Program-made: the position numbers and the translations under genes | Shown here: piece after piece, positions 56,949-64,000 of the stretch | Position numbering within the stretch: position 1 is the stretch's first letter | Layout: each line of letters opens with the position of its first letter | Source: Rhizodiscina lignyota | Taxonomy: Eukaryota; Ascomycota; Dothideomycetes; Aulographales; Rhizodiscinaceae | DNA length: 64,000 nt | Direction of reading: 5' to 3' | Assembly: GCA_010015805.1 (NCBI GenBank) | Contig: ML978128.1 | Coordinates: 62,001-126,000 of the forward strand | Notes under the pieces: model-generated | What the model saw: only the letters and a program-made list of their open reading frames with translations | Database searches by the model: none | Told to the model about the DNA's origin: nothing

Positions 56949-58583
56949 ATGACGACCAATTTCCTCGCCGAGAATGAAGTGAACTCCTTCGACTTTGTCA
57001 TTGTAGGCGGCGGAACGGCCGGATGTGTGATAGCAAGTCGGTTGTCAGAGTACCTTCCTCAGAAGCGTGTCCTTCTCATCGAAGCCGGACCTAGTGACTA
57101 CCAGGATGACCGAGTACTTCTCCTGAAGGACTGGCTCGCTTTACTAGGTGGTGAGCTCGACTACGACTATCCCACAACAGAGCAGCCGAATGGCAATTCA
57201 CATATAAGACACTCACGTGCCAAGGTACTTGGAGGCTGCTCAAGCCACAACACGCTGATCTCGTTCAGACCATTCGAGTATGACTGTCAGAGATGGGAAG
57301 CGCAAGGTTGCAAAGGATGGGGTTTCAAGACCTTCATGAGAGTTATCGACAATTTGCGGAACACGGTGCAGCCAGTTCACGAACGCCACCGGAACCAACT
57401 GTGTTTGGACTGGGTAGAATCATGCTCCACAAGCTTGAATATCCCCACGTATCACGATTTCAACAAGGAAATTAAGAGCAAGGGAAAGCTTGCTCAAGGT
57501 GTTGGCTTCTTCAGTGTGTCATACAACCCGGACGATGGCCGTAGAAGCAGTGCGAGCGTTGCCTATATCCATCCGATCCTTCGAGGAGAGGAGAAAAGAC
57601 CAAATTTGAAGATCCTGACCAATGCTTGGGTCAATCGCGTAAATGTTCAAGGAGAGAAGGTGACAGGTGTGTCTCTTAGACTCCAAACTGGCGAGCAGCG
57701 CGACATTCGGGCCAGAGCAGAAACAGTTCTCTGTGCTGGCGCAGTCGACACTCCGCGTCTCCTACTTCTCTCCGGAATCGGTCCACAGCTCCAGCTCGAA
57801 AGTCTCCAGATTCCAGTCGTCCGCGATATTCCTGGTGTGGGAGAAAACCTGGTTGATCATCCTGAGAGCATGATCATGTGGGAGCTCAATCGACCCGTGC
57901 CGGTCAACCAGACGACCATGGATTCAGATGCGGGTATCTTCCTCCGACGAGAGGTGCCAAATGCTGCGCCTGACGGCAAGGACGGGGATGCTGCAGACAT
58001 TATGATGCATTGTTATCAGATTCCATTTTGCTTGAACACTGCAAGACTTGGATACGACACGCCGATTGATGCATTCTGCATGACACCTAATATTCCTCGG
58101 CCGAGGAGCAGAGGCCGCATTTACCTCACGAGTGCGGATCCCGTAGTCAAACCGGCACTGGATTTCAGATACTTTACGGACCCGGAGGGATATGATGCTG
58201 CCACAGTGGTCGCAGGCATTAAAGCTGCGCGAAAAGTTGCGCAGCAAGAGCCATTCAAGAGCTGGCTGAAGCGGGAGGTCGCTCCAGGGCCAAAGATTCA
58301 GAGTGATGAGGAACTGAGCGAGTACGCGAGGAGAGTTGCACATACTGTATACCACCCTGCGGGAACTACCAAGATGGGGGACACGGAGAGGGATAAGATG
58401 GCCGTTGTAGATTGCGAACTGAAAGTCAAGGGGCTGAAGGGACTGAGAATTGCGGACGCAGGCGTGTTCCCAGAAATGACGAGTGTTAATCCTATGTTGA
58501 CAATACTTGGTGTTGGAGAGAGGGCTGCAGAGATGATTGCGGAGACATGGGGCTGGAGAGGACTAGAGAAGGAAAAGCTATGA
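56949..58583 (+). CDS. GMC-family choline oxidase/dehydrogenase-like flavoenzyme
   Basis: Single-exon 544-residue FAD enzyme. The N-terminus FDFVIVGGGTAGCVIASRLSE is the FAD-binding motif, and LIEAGPSDYQDD the next strand. GMC signature 1 is near GGCSSHNTLISFRPF and signature 2 is GAVDTPRLLLLSGIGP. The active-site pair is His in VYHPAGTTKMGD and Asn in SVNPMLTILG. Overall it resembles fungal choline oxidases/dehydrogenases, and the next gene is a betaine-aldehyde dehydrogenase on the same strand 494 bp away. Likely role: choline to betaine aldehyde, for osmoprotection or use of choline as carbon/nitrogen source. The end EKEKL is only a weak PTS1-like tail. The start is the first ATG before the FAD motif. 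Confidence 0.82.
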   Translation: MTTNFLAENEVNSFDFVIVGGGTAGCVIASRLSEYLPQKRVLLIEAGPSDYQDDRVLLLKDWLALLGGELDYDYPTTEQPNGNSHIRHSRAKVLGGCSSHNTLISFRPFEYDCQRWEAQGCKGWGFKTFMRVIDNLRNTVQPVHERHRNQLCLDWVESCSTSLNIPTYHDFNKEIKSKGKLAQGVGFFSVSYNPDDGRRSSASVAYIHPILRGEEKRPNLKILTNAWVNRVNVQGEKVTGVSLRLQTGEQRDIRARAETVLCAGAVDTPRLLLLSGIGPQLQLESLQIPVVRDIPGVGENLVDHPESMIMWELNRPVPVNQTTMDSDAGIFLRREVPNAAPDGKDGDAADIMMHCYQIPFCLNTARLGYDTPIDAFCMTPNIPRPRSRGRIYLTSADPVVKPALDFRYFTDPEGYDAATVVAGIKAARKVAQQEPFKSWLKREVAPGPKIQSDEELSEYARRVAHTVYHPAGTTKMGDTERDKMAVVDCELKVKGLKGLRIADAGVFPEMTSVNPMLTILGVGERAAEMIAETWGWRGLEKEKL

Positions 58584-59077
58584 GACAGACTTGGAGGCTT
58601 CTTGCATCATCAGCTTTAGAGATGCTTTAGAAAGCGAGAACCTAGAGCTAGCTAGAGTGATATTCCTAGTCATTCAAAATTTCTGAAAAGGGGTCAATGC
58701 GATGTGATGAGGCTTGTCGCTGCGGCCGTACCCAGAACTCCTACCCTTTACGCCTTCACGCAACTTTGACCGCAACTAGCGACTACAGACCTCTTCGTGC
58801 AACATTGTATACGATGTACACCTGACAAGAATATACAATCCATCCCGCGTGGCAATTTTCAAGGCAGGTGATCTCTTGGCGTCATTTTCCTTACCTTTGC
58901 CCGAAGCGGAATTTTTGTCCTACTACAATCGAGCTCCTCCACCTCCCGCAATTGAACTGTCACGAGCGGCCCCATCAGCATTATAGGCCTTATCCAGGGT
59001 ACCATTTGCTTTTCTTTTGTTGAGGACTCTTTCATACCTGCTCTCTGAAGTCATTGTCGGTCTCCTCTCGGTGCGTG
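58584..59077. other. Spacer between the GMC and aldehyde dehydrogenase genes
   Basis: 3' flank of the GMC gene and promoter of the dehydrogenase gene. The tandem arrangement suggests co-regulation, but I recognise no shared motif. Confidence 0.35.
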
Positions 59078-60678
59078 ATGAGCACGATGTCTCCGCATCA
59101 ACCACAGCACCTTTACTATGAGGGGAAGCAGCAGAAGGCTTCCTCAGGCAAGACTTTCGAAACAATAGATCCCTCGACCGCAAAACCTCTCGCAACAATC
59201 CACTCAGCCTCCCATTCCGATATCGACGCCGCAATTGCTTCCGCCTCCACCGCATTCCACTCGTGGTCCCATACCCCTCCAAACCAGCGATGCCGTATCC
59301 TCCTGAAGGCTGTGCAAATACTTCGAGAGCGCAATGATCAGCTCGCAAAGGTGGAGTCACAAGATACGGGCAAGCCTTTCAGCGAGACAAGCACAGTAGA
59401 CATAGTAACAGGCGCGGATACGCTCGAATACTATGCCAACCTGGTGGGTGGGGGAGGGCTCAATGGGGAGACGGTGACGTTACGAGAAGGTGAAGATGGA
59501 AGTGCTTGGGTGTATACAAGGAAAGAGCCTTTGGGTGTCTGTGTGGGGATCGGTGCCTGGAATTATCCCATTCAGATGTATGTCCCTCTACCTCTCTACC
59601 CAAAAATGGCTCAAAGGAACCCTTGTCCAAATATGTCAGTACAGAAGCTAATAATCCAAACAGAGCATTATGGAAATCAGGCCCCTGCCTTGCTGCTGGT
59701 AACACAATGATCTACAAACCCTCTGAATATACGCCACTTCATGCACTCCTCCTCGCCGATATCTTCACTCAGGCAGGCCTACCTCCAGGCGTCTTCAACG
59801 TCGTACATGGTGCTGGGGACGTTGGTGGGTATCTTACGTCGCATCCATCCGTAGCGAAGGTCAGCTTCACCGGCCAAGTCTCGACAGGACGAAAGGTCGC
59901 CGCGAGTGCGGCGGGAGGGATGAAATACGTGACGATGGAGCTTGGCGGCAAGAGCCCCTTGCTTGTCCTTGATGACTGCGAGGTCGACAACGCAGTTGAC
60001 GGGGCAATGATGGCAAATTTCTTCAGCAGTGGACAGGTGTGTACGAATGGGACAAGGGTGTTCGTGCCGCGAAAGTTGAAGGCGGCGTTTGAGAAGAGGT
60101 TGGTTGAGAAGATGGAGTATATCCGGGCTGGCGATCTGGCAGACTCAGCGACAAACTTTGGTCCTTTAAGCTCGAAATCGCACTGGCAGAAGGTTACCGA
60201 GTACATACGGCACGGGATCGATGCGGACAAGGCGAAATTGCTCTACGGAGGCCTGGGAGCGCCAAATGTGCCTTCCAGATTAAAAGACGGGTATTGGGTT
60301 AACCCGACGGTGTTCACGGATTGTACAGATGATATGAGGATATGCAGAGAAGAGATATTCGGACCAGTTCTTTGCATCCTACCTTATGACACGGTGGATG
60401 AAGCCGTTGAGCGCGCGAACAATACGTCATTAGGTCTTGCAGCTGGTGTCTTCACGAAGGACCTTAATCTGGCGCACAAGGTCGTTGCCCGATTACAAGC
60501 AGGCATCACCTGGATCAATAGCTGGGGGGAGAGTCCCTCAGAGATGAGTGTTGGAGGGTGGAAGATGAGCGGGGTTGGTGTAGAGAATGGCAGGAAGGGG
60601 ATTGAGGCATGGGTTAGGAATAAGAGCACGCTGGTTGATATGGGCGGGCAGGTTGCGACTGTCTTCGCAAAGCTGTAG
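59078..60678 (+). CDS. Betaine-aldehyde dehydrogenase-like, with PTS1-type end
   Basis: Exons 59078-59577 and 59664-60678 (86-nt intron) give 504 residues of the aldehyde dehydrogenase superfamily. The intron splits [18 protein letters not shown]. The catalytic Glu is in [16 protein letters not shown] and the catalytic Cys in [25 protein letters not shown] and the C-terminal [16 protein letters not shown] are like betaine-aldehyde dehydrogenases. It ends in FAKL; AKL is a functional PTS1 type, so peroxisomal import is likely, as for the hydratase upstream. Likely reaction: betaine aldehyde plus NAD(P)+ to glycine betaine, following the GMC enzyme. The start [10 protein letters not shown] was chosen over a second ATG four codons on. 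Confidence 0.85.
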
Positions 60679-60850
60679 ATATGAAGAGCCAGAATAGTAC
60701 TCGTTTCGAGGTAAATGATCTCAACTTGCACTTGCTTGAGTTGTGTTGCATACCTCCAATGGAGTTCACTATTTGTCTTAGTCTCGCCGGTTCCCGGTCT
60801 TCATGTAACTCCAGCTGTTATAATATCAGCTTCGTCTGAGCATACATCTC

Positions 60851-62287
60851 TCACTTCAAACTCGCAATGCCGCCGACTTGAGCGACAGACAAGACACTCG
60901 CTGAAGATGAGGGCCTGCTTGATTGGTTGGTAGATCCTTTACCACCGACTGCTATCGCCAGTTTGAGGAAATCCAAATGATCCAATTTCGTAACTCCTGA
61001 AACGCGTAGCGTCATTGCAGTCATGGGGATCGCGATCCGTCGTGTCTTATCAAGCGCATACCAGTATGCCTGATCAAAGTGGGCGAGCAGAATTAGAATC
61101 ACTTGGCTACCTCCCCCGGCGGAGTGGACCCGTCTGGTGTTTGCGCCTTCTCTTAACTTTCTGGTGGAGAGAGAATGCTCTCCTCGTACTTCGTCTCACC
61201 GATCGGGGTCCCTGCCATCCAGCGAAGAAGTAGCTTCATCATTTCTCGGTCCTCCGTCTCCATGTTGATGATCTTAGACTTGCGAACGGAGATATGGCCG
61301 ATCCTGTCATCATAATAGGCTTGAGTCAAGCGCAAATTTCTGTCCGAGCCGCAGATGACGGTAGTCTGTGGGTACACGTCAGTTCGTAGGTTTACAATTT
61401 CCGGTCATAGGACATACCGGAACGATCCGGTGCCTCCGGTAATAGGTTGGAGAGTAGAGGCGTGCAGCCATGAGACCGAGCAGAGACCACAACTCGCTAG
61501 CAGACAATTGATCATCCTTCAATGGAGCATCGTCCCCAATAAAACACGTCTCATGAGGCACTTCAGGATTGCACTGGTCTAAAATGCTCAATGCTTGCCA
61601 CTCATTCTTGTCGTCCATTCGGTGGAGTCTCTCTAAGATGGACATGTTTGGCCTAGTGTACGTTAAGTTAATAAGAGTGTCTATGGCTGCAATGTTAGCA
61701 TTGTGTCACGTACATTCTTACCACCCACTGTGTCTTGTTAATCAGGCCAGGGAGGTTATCATCCTGGTTTTCGCCCAACCACGACTTTAACACCGAGCCA
61801 ACCCCAAGTGCGGTGTACGTGGCGCTTGAAGGATCCTTTGACTTTCCGAGCGTGCGAACCTTCCATGGAGCTGCTTGTTCGAGGAAGTCATTCAGGGCTT
61901 CGGAGGGATATAGACGGATGAAGGCGGGGCCGCCATCATTTGACTCTGCTGTCTCGAGGTTGAGGTAGCTCACTTTCACATTCCAGGCTTCTAAATCTTT
62001 TTCGCTCAAATAAAGTCCTTGATGTCTTGTGGTTTTGACAAGTATATCTCTGACGGTCCGAAAGTTGTTCTGAACGATCTTGAACTGTTATGGATTCATC
62101 TTCAAAGTTTTGCCGGCAGAGTGTGGATGGTGGTGCAATTTTCTAGCAGGAGCAGTGTCGTTAGGGAGCTCTCTTTTGCTTCCTCGGGTCCATACAAGAA
62201 TGTTTTGGAGTCCATGTAAGGTGTATTCTCAGCGTTGTGGTCTAGTTTCCTCTCTTCTGGGCCAAACCATCGTGGTTTTGAAGTCAT
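60851..62287 (-). CDS. BTB/POZ-like protein, multi-exon, 5' half uncertain
   Basis: In-phase exons are 61714 to about 62070, 61418-61652, 61158-61365 and 60851-61110, with introns of 61, 52 and 47 nt. The last two exons read like a BTB fold: TTVICGSDRNLRLTQAYYDD, SKIINMETEDREMMKLLLRW, then SQVILILLAHFDQAYWYALD as the final helices. The upstream part (VLKSWLGENQDDNLPGLI) is not recognised. A first exon with ATG at 62287 (MTSKPRWFGPEERKL) ends in a stop at 62102, and I could not find an in-phase link to the exon starting near 62070. BTB proteins are protein-protein adaptors. Convergent with the dehydrogenase gene, 172 bp away. Confidence 0.45.
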
Positions 62288-63127
62288 GTCGATTAGCACG
62301 TTTCGATGCTTTTAATTGCCGATCTTGTGGTGAAGGTCGAGTGTCGAAGACATTGTTTTAAGGTGTTGTTGACAGAATGGGGTTTGGCCTAGCAACAACT
62401 TTAGTTGCCAAAAATGGTTAGTACATAGCCCCAGGCCAGTTCCGGTTACGATACGCATACAGTCCGACACGTGACAAAGCGCTGGTACTTAGGTTACCGC
62501 CAGACCTGAACGACTACAACCAGGCTGGGCGCGTGTATCTCTGGCTGTCTCCAACTACACACCTCAGGTACTTCTGCCACTACGACTCACCGTCCTTTCC
62601 ACAGGATGTTGATGCAGTCTCAGCCTTCCCATGGCTTACCCGAGGACTGGTTAACTCGAGTCTTGTTCAGATACACGGGCTGAAATATCCATCTCATCGA
62701 AGCGACAATGGCCCGCTCGGAGACTATATCATTCTAAGAATGTATAGCTTCGATCGCTTTCATGCGAATTATGCAAAGTATTTGATCAGATGGTACGGCG
62801 GAGTGGGCTCGGTCTGGACACTGCGTGTCCTTCTATGTATTCACTTCAATCACTTGGCTTTGTTTTTGTGTCTTCAAGCTTTTGCGCCAATCTCTACACC
62901 GACGTGTTTAATTTCGTACCCATACATAACAAGATCAAACAGCATTCCTTCATTGTCCTCGTAGAGTCAAGCTATCCTCCAAGAAACACGTCGAAAGTGA
63001 GGTCTGATTAAGAAAGTTTGACGGTCAGCCGACGACATTAGTGTCTACCGCCACACGGGAGCGCTGTTTGTGCCGGTTACAATCTCGGAGAACTCATATT
63101 TCTGCTACTTGGCTCTGTGTCCGCACG
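62288..63127. other. Intergenic region
   Basis: Open frames here (for example 62533-62964 on +) have no recognisable motif. I see nothing that I can support. Confidence 0.3.
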
Positions 63128-64000
63128 ATGGACCAGTTACCGTGGAATAAGGAGTTGTGGCGGCAGGAATACAAGAAAAAGAAGCTGCAGAGCCGCTCGC
63201 TTCACGGAGAAGGCCTTTTCTCTGCTGCTTCTGAGATTGGCTTCGATCAATATATGCTTTTGAGAGTCGTCTGGAAGGAAATTCGGCTCCAATACCTGCT
63301 GATGAATGAGCGCGCTCAGTGGGTCGAAGAAGAGACGTTCCAATCTGCAAAAAAATTCTTAAAGCGTGAAACATAGTTCCAAGCATATCTGGAGACTTTT
63401 GACAAAAACAGTACCGAGCTTCGTGGGGTCCGTTATGCTGGCCTTGGGACATTTGCTCTTGTTAGGCAATCTCAATGTGCGGTTTTGGAGGAGACCAGAG
63501 GATCGGACGATTACTCTCAGCCCAAGATACATTATACCCGGCAACAATCACAACGACAACCTGCGCCGCCTGTTACTCCTACTCCTGCACCACGACAACG
63601 GCATACAGACCTCCTTGATATCTCCGAAGACATGTCAAACCTCGAAGTATGGTCATCAGAGATGTCTGAAAAGGAGCTCCGCTCTATCACGAAGTCGGAG
63701 ATGTTATCTCCTTTATCCCCATTAGATGGTGAAGAAGCCAAGCATCATCGAGCGACAGATGACGAGCAGACAGTCACACTGCACTTCTGGAATATTTAAA
63801 CGCTATCAGTATTCACATTAAGGAAGTTAAAGGAAAGTGGTCATCTAGAAGGTATCGTTTCCTTTTGGGTAATGACAAGGGGAAGGTCTTCGAAGCACGA
63901 GTCGATGGATACCTTAGAGCACAGGATCCGGAGCAAGTTATCGCTATAGTAGAAGTCAAACCCCTTTTAAGCTCAACATCCAGGAAGGCAAAACTCGTTC
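63128..64000 (+). pseudogene. Degenerate fungal gene with PD-(D/E)XK-like end, cut by window edge
   Basis: ATG at 63128 starts MDQLPWNKELWRQEYKKKKL, a helical charged segment. After a TAG at 63374-63376 the same frame runs on as a long coding-like stretch (FQAYLETFDKNSTELRGVRY, later LLDISEDMSNLEVWSSEMSE) to about 63765. Then the family pattern changes frame (ALLEYLNAISIHIKEVKGKW) and continues to the window edge. It holds FEARVDGYLRAQ and IAIVEVKPLL, a D...ExK arrangement like PD-(D/E)XK nuclease-fold domains in uncharacterised fungal proteins. One stop plus one frameshift suggest a pseudogene, unless unrecognised introns remove both. Its 3' end is outside the window. Confidence 0.45.

Noticed and set aside
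1-64000. CRISPR arrays, bacterial operons, rRNA genes, LTR or other virus-like elements
   Set aside because: No regular spaced repeats, no ribosomal sequence and no gag/pol, integrase or capsid-like frames were recognised.

Overview
This is nuclear DNA from a filamentous ascomycete (Pezizomycotina; class Dothideomycetes is only an inference). The evidence is many short GT..AG introns of 40-90 nt with CTAAC-like branch sites, two Zn2Cys6 regulators, fungal-only families (DUF7918, fungal FSL-type receptor, RSC7, STAND N-domain plus ankyrin genes), GPI-type secreted proteins, and genes on both strands with no operons. I recognise no virus-like element, CRISPR array, rRNA or intact tRNA.

Layout. 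0-9 kb: a thiolase-like gene running off the left edge, a PAQR/HlyIII membrane protein, a DUF7918 nuclear-type protein, a DUF4870 membrane protein and an F-box-like protein. 9.5-22 kb: a Zn2Cys6 regulator, a small GPI-type protein, an SRPBCC protein, an atypical SDR, the D-arabinose dehydrogenase ARA2, a Cys-rich secreted protein with kexin sites and an in-frame TGA, and a metallo-beta-lactamase-fold lactonase. 22-36 kb is gene-poor and accessory-like: an OSTA/TMEM184 protein, a second Zn2Cys6 regulator with long introns, a decayed NLR-like receptor whose NACHT core is missing, a nitronate monooxygenase and hairpin-rich intergenic DNA. 36-49 kb is core: a large ankyrin protein, a Frizzled/Smoothened-like receptor, the RSC7 chromatin subunit and the SCH9-type AGC kinase with an unusual long upstream exon. 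50-64 kb is metabolic: a peroxisomal MaoC hydratase (C-terminal SKL), an MFS sugar transporter, a GPI-type protein, an AAA_28 ATPase broken in its P-loop, a GMC choline oxidase/dehydrogenase next to betaine-aldehyde dehydrogenase (C-terminal AKL), a BTB-like protein and a degenerate gene with a PD-(D/E)XK-like end at the right edge.

Working together. The clearest functional unit is the GMC plus aldehyde dehydrogenase pair, which fits choline to betaine aldehyde to glycine betaine. SCH9, RSC7 and the receptor are ordinary housekeeping or signalling genes. The most unusual signals are four host genes interrupted by stops or frameshifts (19.5, 31.4, 55.6 and 63.4-63.8 kb) and the SCH9 5' architecture. 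All exon boundaries were worked out by hand from splice signals, phase and remembered family consensus, without transcript data or database searches.
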